Shown: positions 1 to 11,737 of the stretch, in pieces
How positions within the stretch are numbered: position 1 is the stretch's first letter
How the letters are laid out: every line of letters starts with the position of its first letter
From: Coriaria nepalensis
Lineage: Eukaryota; Streptophyta; Magnoliopsida; Cucurbitales; Coriariaceae
Assembly: GCA_027186245.1 (NCBI GenBank)
Contig: CP114481.1
Coordinates: 21,359,501 to 21,423,500 of the forward strand
Length of the DNA stretch: 64,000 nt
Direction: 5' to 3'
Translations under genes and position numbers: made by a program
Notes under the pieces: generated by a model
Told to the model about the DNA's origin: nothing
The model's input: the letters and a program-made list of their open reading frames with translations, nothing else
The model's database searches: none

Positions 1-141
1 AATCTACTGAAGACAACAATGCATTATTTTAGCATTAAAAAGCATATCACTCAGCTTTTCAATCATTAAATTGTTTGAAGGCACTTCGGACCAATTCTAT
101 TTTTGAATTTAGAACACGACTTTCATGCATAACTTGCACTT
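1..141 (+). repeat. Monomer A, first copy (exemplar)
   Basis: First monomer of the trimer, 141 bp here. It opens AATCTACTGAAGACAACAAT, carries three GCAT steps (21, 32, 42), a TTGTTTGAAGGCACTTCG segment in mid-monomer, and ends CATAACTTGCACTT just before monomer B. Two length classes exist in the array. The 141-bp form reads CTCAGCTTTTCAA, as here. The 142-bp form reads CTCAGTCTTTTCAA, with one extra T. The single-base difference explains most of the switching between 419- and 420-bp units. A is the most diverged of the three monomers in its first half: GCATTAAAAAGCATAT replaces the CCTTAAAGTCAT shared by B and C. Its last 30 bases resemble the end of B, and its TTCGAACCAATTCTATTTT segment resembles C. 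Confidence 0.95.
21..47 (+). other. Three helically spaced GCAT steps in monomer A (exemplar)
   Basis: GCATTATTTTA, GCATTAAAAA and GCATAT begin at 21, 32 and 42, spaced 11 and 10 bases, close to one helical turn. Each of the first two is followed by an A/T run. The pattern is conserved in nearly all A monomers and is absent from B and C, where CCTTAAAGTCAT stands instead. Phased A/T runs can bend DNA, but the bend itself is inference. Confidence 0.5.
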
Positions 142-277
142 GATCTATTGAAGGCAACTATTCATTTTTTTAGCCTTAAAGTCATATTATTACGTCTCTT
201 TTAGTCATTAAATCTTTCTGAATCACTTCGAATGAAATTCGGCCTTTAAACATGACTTTCGTGCATAACTTGCAGTT
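142..277 (+). repeat. Monomer B, first copy (exemplar)
   Basis: Second monomer of the trimer, 136 bp. It opens GATCTATTGAAGGCAACTAT, has a T-run (ATTCATTTTTTTAG), then CCTTAAAGTCATATTATT, and a CACTTCGAATGAAATTCGG segment (CACTTCGAACGAAATTCGG in many other copies), ending GTGCATAACTTGCAGTT. Aligned by eye without gaps, the first 78 bases of the B and C consensus differ at about 10 positions (about 87% identity), so B and C are closer to each other at their 5' ends than to A. Common B variants used as markers are TTACGTCTC or TTGCGTCTC, TCATTAAATC or TCACCAAATC, AGCCTTAAAG, AACCTTAAAG or AACCATAAAG, and CACTTCGAACG or CAGTCCGAACG. The T-run loses or gains one base in a few units. Confidence 0.95.
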
Positions 278-419
278 GATCTATTGAAGGCAACAATGCA
301 TTTGTTTAGCCTTAAAGTCATGTCACTGAGTCTGTTCTAGTCATTAAATCATTCAAAATTCATTCGAACGAATTCTATTTTCACCTTTCAAACATTATTT
401 TCTTACATAAATTGCAATT
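278..419 (+). repeat. Monomer C, first copy (exemplar)
   Basis: Third monomer of the trimer, 142 bp. It opens GATCTATTGAAGGCAACAAT, continues GCATTTGTTTAGCCTTAAAG and GTCATGTCACTGAGTCT, and carries the TTCGAACGAATTC core with an EcoRI site. It ends in a C/T-rich stretch (TTTTCACCTTTCAAACATT in this copy, usually TTTTCGCCCTTCAAACATT) and CTTACATAACTTGCAATT, here with one substitution (CATAAATTGC), before the next A. Two main classes exist: copies reading ATTCATTCGAACG, which dominate the left 15 kb, and copies reading ATTAATTCGAACG, which dominate the right half. Smaller markers are CTGTTCTAG or CTCTTCTAG, CACTGAG or CACCGAG, and CATAACTTGC or CATAGCTTGC at the 3' end. Confidence 0.95.
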
Positions 420-1689
420 AATCTACTGAAGGCGACAATGCATTATTTTAGCATTAAAAAGCATATCACTCAGCTTTTCAATAGTTAAATTATTTGAAGG
501 CACTTCGAACCAATTCTATTTCTGAATTTAGAATACGACTTTCATGCATAACATAAACTTGATCTATTGAAGGCAACTATTCATTTTTTTAGCCTTAAAG
601 TCATATTATTGCGTCTCTTTTAGTCATTAAATCTTTCTAAATCACTTCAAATGAAATTCGGCATTTAAACATGACTTTCGTGCATAACTTGCAGTTGATC
701 TATTGAAGGCAACAATGCATTTGTTTAGGCTTAAAGTCATGTCACTGTGTCTGTTCTAGTCATTAAATCATTCGAAATTCATTCGAACGAATTCTATTTT
801 CGCCCTTCAAACATTATTTTCTTACATAACTGGCAATTAATCTACTGAAGACAACAATGCATTATTTTAGCATTAAAAAGCATATCACTCAGCTTTTTAA
901 TCATTAAATTGTTTGAAGGCACTTCGAACCAATTCTATTTTTGAATTTAGAACACGACTTTCATGCATAACTTGCACTTGATCTATTGAAGGCAACTTTT
1001 CATTTTTTTAGCCTTAAAGTCATATTATTACGTCTCTTTTAGTCATTAAATCTTTCTGAATCACTTCGAACGAAATTCGGCCTTTAAACATGACTTTCGT
1101 TCATAACTTGCAGTTGATATATTGAAGGCAACAATGCATTTGTTTAGCCTTAAAGTCATGTCACTGAGTCTGTTCTAGTCATTAAATCATTCAAAATTCA
1201 TTCGAACAAATTCTATTTTCACTCTTCAAACATTATTTTCTTACATAACTTGCAATTAATCTACTGATGACGACAATGCATTATTTTAGCATTAAAAAGC
1301 ATATCACTCAGCTTTTCAATAGTTAAATTATTTGAAGGCACTTCGAACCAATTCTATTTTTGAATTTAGAATAACTTTCATGCATAACTTGCACTTGATC
1401 TATTGAAGGCAACTATTCATTTTTTTAGCCTTAAAGTCATATTATTGCGTCTCTTTTAGTCATTAAATCTTTCTAAATCACTACGAACGAAATTCGGCCT
1501 TTAAACATGACTTTCGTGCATAACTTGCAGTTGATCTATTGAAGGCAACAATGCATTTGTTTAGCCTTAAAGTCATGTCACTGAGTCTCTTCTAGTCATT
1601 AAATCATTCTAAATTCATTCGAACGAATTCTATTTTCACCCTTCAAACATTATTTTCTTACATAACTTGCAATTAATCTCCTGAAGACA

Positions 1690-2450
1690 ACAATGCATTA
1701 TTTTAGCATTAAAAAGCATATCACTCAGTCTTTTCAATCATTACATTGTTTGAAGGCACTTCGAACCAATTCTATTTTTGAATTTAGAACACGACTTTCA
1801 TGCATAACTTGCACTTGAGCTATTGAAGGCAACTATTCATTTTTTAGCCTTGAAGTCATATTATTGCGTCTCTTTTAGTCATTAAATCTTTCTAAATCAC
1901 TTCAAACGAAATTCGGCCTTTATACATGACTTTCGTGCATAACTTGCAGTTGATCTATTGAAGGCAACAATGCATTTGTTTAGCCTTAAAGTCATGTCAC
2001 TGAGTCTGTTCTAGACATTAAATCATTCGAAATTCATTCGAACGAATTCTATTTTTGCCCTTCAAACATTATTTTCTTACATAACTTCCAATTAATCTAC
2101 TAAAGACAACAATGCATTATTTTAGCATTAAAAAGCATATCACTCAGCTTTTCAATCATTAAATTGTTTGAAGGCACTTCGAACCAATTCTATTTTTGAA
2201 TTTAGAACACGACTTTCTTGCATAACTTGCACTTGAGCTATTGAAGGCAACTATTCATTTTTTTTGCCTTAAAGTCATATTATTGCGTCTCTTTTAGTCA
2301 TTAAATCTTTCTAAATCACTTCAAACGAAATTCGGCCTTTATACATGACTTTCGTGCATAACTTGCAGTTGATCTATTGAAGGCGACAATGCATTTGTTT
2401 AGCCTTAAAGTCATGTCACTGAGTCTCTTCTAGACATTAAATCATTCGAA
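1690..2450 (+). repeat. Segmental copy, 5-unit offset (left member)
   Basis: Matches 3,786-4,546 at a constant offset of 2,096 bp (five units). Shared rare variants are CAATCATTACATTG in A, TTTTTTAGCCTTGAAGTC in B, CTGTTCTAGACATT in C, then TTTCTTGCAT in A, CATTTTTTTTGCC in B and GGCGACAATG in C of the next unit. The copies differ at a few sites, for example GAACACGACTTTC here against GAACACCACTTTC in the other copy. A further relative of the second unit occurs at 7,126. The boundaries are approximate because neighbouring units are themselves about 95% alike. Confidence 0.65.
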
Positions 2451-3785
2451 ATTCATTCGAACGAATTCTATTTTCGCCCTTTAAACATTTTTTTCTTACA
2501 TAACTTGCAATTAATCTACTGAAGACAACAATGCATTATTTTAGCATTAAAAAGCATATCACTCAGTCTTTTCAATCATTAAATTGTTTGAAGGCACTTC
2601 GAACCAATTCTATTTCTGAATTTAGAATACGACTTTCATGCATAACTTAAACTTGATCTATTGAAGGCAACTATTCATTTTTTTAGCCTTAAAGTCATAT
2701 TATTTCGTCTCTTTTAGTCATTAAATCTTTCTAAATCACTTCAAATGAAATTCGGCATTTAAACATGACTTTCGTGCATAACTTGCAGTTGATCTATTGA
2801 AGGCAACAATGCATTTGTTTAGCCTTAAAGTCATGTCACTGAGTCTCTTCTAGTCATTAAATCATTCTAAATTCATTCGAACGAATTCTATTTTTGCCCT
2901 TCAAACATTATTTTCTTACATAACTTCCAATTAATCTACTAAAGACAACAATGCATTATTTTAGCATTAAAAAGCATATCACTCAGCTTTTCAATCATCA
3001 CATTGTTTGAAGGCACTTCGAACCAATTCTATTTTTGAATTTAGAACACGACTTTCATACATAACTTGCACTTGATCTATTGAAGGCAACTATTCATTTT
3101 TTTAGCCTTAAAGTCATATTATTACGTCTCTTTTAGTCATTAAATCTTTCTGAATCACTTCGAATGAAATTCGGCCTTTAAACATGACTTTCGTGCATAA
3201 CTTGCAGTTGATCTATTGAAGGCGACAATGCATTTGTTTAGCCTTAAAGTCATGTCACTGAGTCTGTTCTAGTCATTAAATCATTCTAAATTCATTCGAA
3301 CGAATTCTATTTTCACCCTTCAAACATTATTTTCTTACATAACTTGCAATTAATCTCCTGAAGACGACAATGCATTATTTTAGCATTAAAAAGCATATCA
3401 CTCAGCTTTTCAATAGTTAAATTATTTGAAGGCACTTCGAACCAATTCTATTTTTGAATTTAGAATACGACTTTCATGCATAACTTGCACTTGATCTATT
3501 GAAGGCAACAATTCATTTTTTTAGCCTTAAAGTCATATTATTACGTCTCTTTTAGTCATTAAATCTTTCTAAATCACTACGAACGAAATTCGGCCTTTAA
3601 ACATGACTTTCGTGCATAACTTGCAGTTGATCTGTTGAAGGCAACAATGCATTTGTTTAGCCTTAAAGTCATGTCACAGAGTCTCTTCTAGTCATTAAAT
3701 CATTCTAAATTCATTCGAACGAATTCTATTTTTGCCCTTCAAACATTATTTTCTTACATAACTTCCAATTAATCTACTAAAGACA

Positions 3786-4546
3786 ACAATGCATTATTTT
3801 AGCATTAAAAAGCATATCACTCAGTCTTTTCAATCATTACATTGTTTGAAGGCACTTCGAACCAATTCTATTTTTGAATTTAGAACACGACTTTCATGCA
3901 TAACTTGCACTTGAGCTATTGAAGGCAACTATTCATTTTTTAGCCTTGAAGTCATATTATTGCGTCTCTTTTAGTCATTAAATCTTTCTAAATCACTTCA
4001 AACGAAATTCGGCCTTTATACATGACTTTCGTGCATAACTTGCAGTTGATCTATTGAAGGCAACAATGCATTTGTTTAGCCTTAAAGTCATGTCACTGAG
4101 TCTGTTCTAGACATTAAATCATTCGAAATTCATTCGAACGAATTCTATTTTTGCCCTTCAAACATTATTTTCTTACATAACTTCCAATTAATCTACTAAA
4201 GACAACAATGCATTATTTTAGCATTAAAAAGCATATCACTCAGCTTTTCAATCATTAAATTGTTTGAAGGCACTTCGAACCAATTCTATTTTTGAATTTA
4301 GAACACCACTTTCTTGCATAACTTGCACTTGAGCTATTGAAGGCAACTATTCATTTTTTTTGCCTTAAAGTCATATTATTGCGTCTCTTTTAGTCATTAA
4401 ATCTTTCTAAATCACTTCAAACGAAATTCGGCCTTTATACATGACTTTCGTGCATAACTTGCAGTTGATCTATTGAAGGCGACAATGCATTTGTCTAGCC
4501 TTAAAGTCATGTCACTGAGTCTCTTCTAGACATTAAATCATTCTAA
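3786..4546 (+). repeat. Segmental copy, 5-unit offset (right member)
   Basis: Partner of 1,690-2,450. It carries the same chain of rare variants in the same order: TTACATTG, CCTTGAAG, CTAGACATT, TTTCTTGCAT and CATTTTTTTTGCC. It has its own changes too, including GTCTAGCC for GTTTAGCC at about 4,494. The unit beginning at 7,126 shares GAACACCACTTTC with this copy, so a third relative lies seven units downstream. Confidence 0.65.
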
Positions 4547-7500
4547 ATTCATTCGAACGAATTCTATTTTTGCCCTTCAAACATTATTTTCTTACATAAC
4601 TTCCAATTAATCTACTAAAGACAACAATGCATTATTTTAGCATTAAAAAGCATATCACTCAGTCTTTTCAATCATTAAATTGTTTGAAGGCACTTCGAAC
4701 CAATTCTATATTTGAATTTAGAACACCACTTTCATGCATAACGTGCACTTGAGCTATTGAAGGCAACTATTCATTTTTTTTGCCTTAAAGTCATATTATT
4801 GCGTCTCTTTTAGTCATTAAATCTTTCTAAATCACTACGAACGAAATTCGGCCTTTAAACATGACTTTCGTGCATAACTTGCAGTTGATCTATTGAAGGC
4901 AACAATGCATTTGTTTAGCCTTAAAGTCATGTCACTGAGTCTCTTCTAGTCATTAAATCATTCTAAATTCATTCGAACGAATTCTATTTTTGCCCTTCAA
5001 ACATTATTTTCTTACATAACTTCCAATTAATCTACTGAAGACGACAATGCATTATTTTAGCATTAAAAAGCATATCACTCAGCTTTTCAATAGTTAAATT
5101 ATTTGAAGGCACTTCGAACCAATTCTATTTTTGAATTTAGAACACGACTTTCATGCATAACTTGCACTTGATCTATTGAAGGCAAATTTTCATTTTTTTA
5201 GCCTTAAAGTCATATTATTGCGTCTCTTTAGTCATTAAATCTTTCTAAATCACTTCGAACGAAATTCGGCCTTTAAACATGACTTTCGTGCATAACTTGC
5301 AGTTGATCTATTGAAGGCAACAATGCATTTGTTTAGCCTTAAAGTCATGTCACTGAGTCTCTTCTAGTCATTAAATCATTCTAAATTCATTCGAAAGAAT
5401 TCTATTTTCGCCCTTCAAACATTATTTGCTTACATAACTTCCAATTAATCTACTGAAGACAACAATGCATTATTTTAGCATTAAAAAGCATATCACTCAG
5501 TCTTTTCAATCATAAAATTGTTTGAAGGCACTTCGAACCAATTCTATTTTCTAATTTAGAACACGACTTTGATGCATAACTTGCACTTGAGCTATTGAAG
5601 GCAACTATGCATTTTTTTAGCCTTCAAGTCATATTATTGCGTCTCTTTTAGTCATTAAATCTTTCTAAATCACTTCGAACGAAATTCGGCATTTAAACAT
5701 GACTTTCGTGCATAACTTGCAGTTGATCTATTGAAGCCAACAATACATTTGTTTAGCCTTAAAGTCATGTCACTGAGTCTCTTCTTGTCATTAAATCATT
5801 CTAAATTAATTCGAACAAATTCTATTTTCGCCCTTCAAACATTATTTTCTTACATAACTTGCAATTATTCTACTGAAGACAACAATGCATTATTTTAGCA
5901 TTAAAAAGCATATCACTCAGTCTTTTCAATCATTAAATTTTTTTAAGGCACTTCGAACCAATTCAATTTTTGAATTTAGAACACGACTTTCATGCATAAC
6001 TTGGCCTTGATCTATTGAAGGCAACTATTCATTTTTTTAGCCTTAAAGTCATATTATTGCATCTCTTTTAGTCATTAAATCTTTCTAAATCACTTCCTTC
6101 GAAATTCGGCCTTTAAACATGACTTTCGTACATAACTTGCAATTGATCTATTGAAGGCAACAATGCATTTGTTTAGCCTTAAAGTCAGGTCACTGAGTCT
6201 CTTCTAGTCATTAAATCATTCAAAATTAATTCGAACGAATTCTATTTTCGCCCTTTAAACATTTTTTTCTTACATAACTTGCAATTAATCTACTGAAGAC
6301 AACAATGCATTATTTTAGCATTAAAAAGCATATCACTTGGTCTTTTCAATCATTAAATTGTTTAACGGCACTTCGAACCAATTCTATTTTTGAATTTAGA
6401 ACAGGACTTTCATGCATAACTTGGACTTGATCTATTGAAGGCAACTATTCATTTTTTTAGCCTTAAAGTCATATTATTACGTCTCTTTTAGTCATTAAAT
6501 CTTTCTGAATCACTTCGAATGAAATTCGGCCTTTAAACATGACTTTCGTGCATAACTTGCAGTTGATCTATTGAAGGCGACAATGCATTTGTTTAGCCTT
6601 AAAGTCATGTCACTAAGTCTGTTCTAGTCATTAAATCATTCTAAATTCATTCGAACGAATTCTATTTTCACCCTTCAAACATTATTTTCTTACATAACTT
6701 GCAATTAATCTCCTGAAGACGACAATGCATTATTTTAGCATTAAAAAGCATATCACTCAGCTTTTCAATAGTTAAATTATTTGAAGGCACTTCGAACCAA
6801 TTCTATTTTTGAATTTAGAATACGACTTTCATGCATAACTTGCACTTGATCTATTGAAGGCAACAATTCATTTTTTTAGCCTTAAAGTCATATTATTACG
6901 TCTCTTTTAGTCATTAAATCTTTCTAAATCACTACGAACGAAATTCGGCCTTTAAACATGACTTTCGTGCATAACTTGCAGTTGATCTATTGAAGGCAAC
7001 AATGCATTTGTTTAGCCTTAAAGTCATGTCACTGAGTCTGTTCTAGACATTAAATCATTCTAAATTCATTCGAACGAATTCTATTTTTGCCCTTCAAACA
7101 TTATTTTCTTACATAACTTCCAATTAATCTACTAAAGACAACAATGCATTATTTTAGCATTAAAAAGCATATCACTCAGCTTTTCAATCATTAAATTGTT
7201 TGAAGGCACTTCGAACCAATTCTATTTTTGAATTTAGAACACCACTTTCTTGCATAACTTGCACTTGAGCTATTGAAGGCAACTATTCATTTTTTTTGCC
7301 TTAAAGTCATATTATTGCGTCTCTTTTAGTCATTAAATCTTTCTAAATCACTTCAAACGAAATTCGGCCTTTATACATGACTTTCGTGCATAACTTGCAG
7401 TTGATCTATTGAAGGCGACAATGCATTTGTTTAGCCTTAAAGTCATGTCACTGAGTCTCTTCTAGACATTAAATCATTCGAAATTCATTCGAACGAATTC

Positions 7501-8619
7501 TAGTTTCGCCCTTTAAACATTTTTTTCTTACATAACTTGCAATTAATCTACTGAAGACAACAATGCATTATTTTAGCATTAAAAAGCATATCACTCAGTC
7601 TTTTCAATCATTAAATTGTTTGAAGGCACATCGAACCAATTCTATATTTGAATTTAGAACACCACTTTCATGCATAACTTGCACTTGAGCTATTGAAGGC
7701 AACTATTCATTTTTTTTGCCTTAAAGTCATATTATTGCATCTCTTTTAGTCATTAAATCTTTCTAAATCACTTCAAACGAAATTCAGCCTTTATACATGA
7801 CTTTCGTGCATAACTTGCAGTTGATCTATTGAAGGCAACAATGCATTTGTTTAGCCTTAAAGTCATGTCACTGAGTCAGTTCTAGACATTAAATCATTCG
7901 AAATTCATTCGAACGAATTCTATTTTCGCCCTTCAAAACATTATTTTCTTACATAACTGGCAATTAATCTACTGAAGACAACAATGCATTATTTTAGCAT
8001 TAAAAAGCATATCACTCAGCTTTTCAATCATTAAATTGTTTGAAGGCACTTCGAACCAATTCTATTTTTGAATTTAGAACACGACTTTCATGCATAACTT
8101 GCACTTGATCTATTGAAGGCAACTATTCATTTTTTTAGCCTTAAAGTCATATTATTACGTCTCTTTTAGTCATTAAATCTTTCTGAATCACTTCGAATGA
8201 AATTCGGCCTTGAAGCATGACTTTCGTGCATAACTTGCAGTTGATCTATTGAAGGCAACAATGCATTTGTTTAGCCTTAAAGTCATGTCACTGAGTCTGT
8301 TCTAGTCATTAAATCATTCGAAATTCATTCGAACGAATTCTATTTTCACCCTTCAAACATTATTTTCTTACATAACTTGCAATTAATCTCCTGAAGACGA
8401 CAATGCATTATTTTAGCATTAAAAAGCATATCACTCAGCTTTTCAATAGTTAAATTATTTGAAGGCACTTCGAACCAATTCTATTTTTGAATTTAGAATA
8501 CGACTTTCATGCATAACTTGCACTTGATCTATTGAAGGCAACAATTCATTTTTTTAGCCTTAAAGTCATATTATTGCGTCTCTTTTAGTCATTAAATCTT
8601 TCTAAATCACTACGAACGA

Positions 8620-10249
8620 AATTCGGCCTTTAAACATGACTTTCGTGCATAACTTGCAGTTGATCTATTGAAGGCAACAATGCATTTGTTTAGCCTTAAA
8701 GTCATGTCACTGAGTCTCTTCTAGTCATTAAATCATTCTAAATTCATTCGAACGAATTCTATTTTTGCCCTTCAAACATTATTTTCTTACATAACTTCCA
8801 ATTAATCTACAAAAGACAACAATGCATTATTTTAGCATTAAAAAGCATATCACTCAGTCTTTTCAATCATTACATTGTTTGAAGCCACTTCGAACCAATT
8901 CTATTTTTGAATTTAGAACACGACTTTCATGCATAACTTGCACTTGATCTATTGAAGGCAACTATTCATTTTTTTAGCCTTAAAGTCATATTATTACGTC
9001 TCTTTTAGTCATTAAATCTTTCTGAATCACTTCGAATGAAATTCGGCCTTTAAACATGACTTTCGTGCATAACTTGCAGTTGATCTATTGAAGGCAACAA
9101 TGCATTTGTTCAGCCTTAAAGTCACGTCACTGAGTCTGTTCTAGTCATTAAATCAGTCAAAATTCATTCGAACGAATTCTATTTTTGCCCTTCAAACATT
9201 ATTTTCTTACATAACTTGCAATTAATCTCCTGAAGACGACAATGCATTATTTTAGCATTAAAAAGCATATCACTCAGCTTTTCAATAGTTAAATTATTTG
9301 AAGGCACTTCGAACCAATTCTATTTTTGAATTTATAATACGACTTTCATGCATAACTTGCACTTGATCTATTGAAGGCAACAATTCATTTTTTTAGCCTT
9401 AAAGTCATATTATTACGTCTCTTTTAGTCATTAAATCTTTCTAAATCACTTCGAATGAAATTCGGCCTTTAAACATGACTTTCGTGCATAACTTGCAGTT
9501 GATCTATTGAAGGCAACAATGCATTTGTTTAGCCTTAAAGTCATGTCACTGAGTCTCTTCTAGTCATTAAATCATTCTAAATTCATTCGAACGAATTCTA
9601 TTTTTGCCCTTCAAACATTATTTTCTTACATAACTTCCAATTAATCTACTAAAGACAACAATGCATTATTTTAGCATTAAAAAGCATATCACTCAGTCTT
9701 TTCAATCATTACATTGTTTGAAGGCACTTCGAACCAATTCTATTTTTGAATTTAGAACACGACTTTCATGCATAACTTGCACTTGATCTATTGAAGGCAA
9801 CTATTCATTTTTTTAGCCTTAAAGTCATATTATTACGTCTCTTTTAGTCATTAAATCTTTCTGAATCACTTCGAATGAAATTCGGCCTTTAAACATGACT
9901 TTCGTGCATAACTTGCAGTTGATCTATTGAAGGCAACAATGCATTTGTTCAGCCTTAAAGTCACGTCACTGAGTCTGTTCTAGTCATTAAATCAGTCAAA
10001 ATTCATTCGAACGAATTCTATTTTTGCCCTTCAAACATTATTTTCTTACATAACTTGCAATTAATCTCCTGAAGACGACAATGTATTATTTTAGCATTAA
10101 AAAGCATATCACTCAGCTTTTCAATAGTTAAATTATTTGAAGGCACTTCGAACCAATTCTATTTTTGAATTTATAATACGACTTTCATGCATAACTTGCA
10201 CTTGATCTATTGAAGGCAACAATTCATTTTTTTAGCCTTAAAGTCATAT
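8620..10249 (+). repeat. Two-unit (839 bp) local tandem duplication
   Basis: About 8,620-9,410 is repeated at about 9,459-10,249 with an 839-bp offset. Diagnostic shared variants are TTGTTCAGCCTTAAAGTCAC with CACGTCACTG and AAATCAGTCAAAATTC in one C monomer (near 9,110 and 9,949), AATCTCCTGAAGACGAC at the next unit start, and TTTATAATACGAC in the following A. I saw single-base differences, including GAAGCCAC against GAAGGCAC, and GACAATGCATT against GACAATGTATT. Edges are approximate. Confidence 0.7.
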
Positions 10250-11536
10250 TATTGCGTCTCTTTTAGTCATTAAATCTTTCTAAATCACTTCAAACGAAAT
10301 TCGGCCTTTATACATGACTTTCGTGCATAACTTGCAGTTGATCTATTGAAGGCAACAATGCATTTGTTTAGCCTTAAAGTCATGTCACTGAGTCTGTTCT
10401 AGACATTAAATCATTCGAAATTCATTCGAACGAATTCTATTTTCGCCCTTCAAACATTATTTTCTTACATAACTGGCAATTAATCTACTGAAGACAACAA
10501 TGCATTATTTTAGCATTAAAAAGCATATCACTCACCTTTTCAATCATTAAATTGTTTGAAGGCACTTCGAACCAATTCTATTTTTGAATTTAGAACACGA
10601 CTTTCATGCATTACTTGCACTTGATCTATTGAAGGCAACTATTCATTTTTTTAGCCTTAAAGTCATATTATTACGTCTCTTTTAGTCATTAAATCTTTCT
10701 GAATCACTTCAAATGAAATTCGGCCTTTAAACATGACTTTCGTGCATAACTTGCAGTTGATCTATTGAAGGCAACAATGCATTTGTTTAGCCTTAAAGTC
10801 ATGTCACTGAGTCTGTTCTAGTCATTAAATCAGTCAAAATTCATTCGAACGAATTCTATTTTCACCCTTCAAACATTATTTTCTTACATAACTTGTAATT
10901 AATCTACTGAAGACAACAATGCATTATTTTAGCATTAAAAAGCATATCACTCAGTCTTTTCAATCATTAAATTGTTTGAAGGCACTTCGAACCAATTCTA
11001 TTTTTGAATTTAGAACACGACTTTCATGCATAACTTGCACTTGAGCTATTGAAGCAACTATTCATTTTTTAGCCTTGAAGTCATATTATTGCGTCTCTTT
11101 TAGTCATTAAATCTTTCTAAATCACTTCAAACGAAATTCGGCCTTTATACATGACTTTCGTGCATAACTTGCAGTTGATCTATTGAAGGCAACAATGCAT
11201 TTGTTTAGCCTTAAAGTCATGTCACTGAGTCTGTTCTAGACATTAAATCATTCGAAATTCATTCGAACGAATTCTATTTTCGCCCTTCAAACATTATTTT
11301 CTTACATAACTGGCAATTAATCTACTGAAGACAACAATGCATTATTTTAGCATTAAAAAGCATATCACTCACCTTTTCAATCATTAAATTGTTTGAAGGC
11401 ACTTCGAACCAATTCTATTTTTGAATTTAGAACACGACTTTCATGCATTACTTGCACTTGATCTATTGAAGGCAACTATTCATTTTTTTAGCCTTAAAGT
11501 CATATTATTACGTCTCTTTTAGTCATTAAATCTTTC
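10239..11536 (+). repeat. Two-unit (837 bp) local duplication marked by CTCACCTTTTC
   Basis: The stretch at about 10,239-10,699 recurs at about 11,076-11,536. Both copies hold B with CCTTTATACATG, C with CTAGACATT and ending CATAACTGGCAATT, and an A monomer with the rare CACTCACCTTTTC and CATGCATTACTTGC. The copies part within the next B monomer, where one reads CTGAATCACTTCAAATG and the other CTAAATCACTTCGAACG. Confidence 0.65.
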
Positions 11537-11678
11537 TAAATCACTTCGAACGAAATTCGGCCTTTAAACATGACTTTCGTGCATAACTTGCAGTTGATCT
11601 ATTGAAGGCAACAATGCATTTGTTTAGCCTTAAAGTCATGTCACTGAGTCTCTTCTAGTCATTAAATCATTCTAAATT

Positions 11679-11693
11679 AATTCGAACGAATTC
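11679..11693 (+). other. C-monomer dyad AATTCGAACGAATT with EcoRI site (exemplar)
   Basis: Arms AATTCG and CGAATT are perfect reverse complements around a two-base AA centre (11,679-11,692), and GAATTC (EcoRI) spans 11,688-11,693. The full 14-bp dyad is present in C monomers of the TAATTCG class; CATTCG-class copies have arms one base shorter. Neither A nor B consensus contains GAATTC, so EcoRI should cut about once per trimer and give a 419-420 bp ladder. TTCGAA occurs once in the typical A, B and C, giving a cut about every 140 bp for enzymes that recognise it. A protein-binding role is possible but unproven. Confidence 0.75.
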
Positions 11694-11737
11694 TATTTTC
11701 GCCCTTCAAACATTATTTTCTTACATAACTTGTAATT

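Noticed and set aside
225..243. CENP-B box in monomer B (the CACTTCGAATGAAATTCGG segment)
   Set aside because: TTCG and CGG are present but separated by nine bases, where the box needs seven (TTCGNNNNANNCGGG), and the third G is missing. No unit I read fits the box.
11679..11693. Heat-shock element or other known transcription factor site around TTCGAACGAATTC
   Set aside because: The spacing of TTC and GAA units does not fit nGAAnnTTCn in series, and no gene is nearby.
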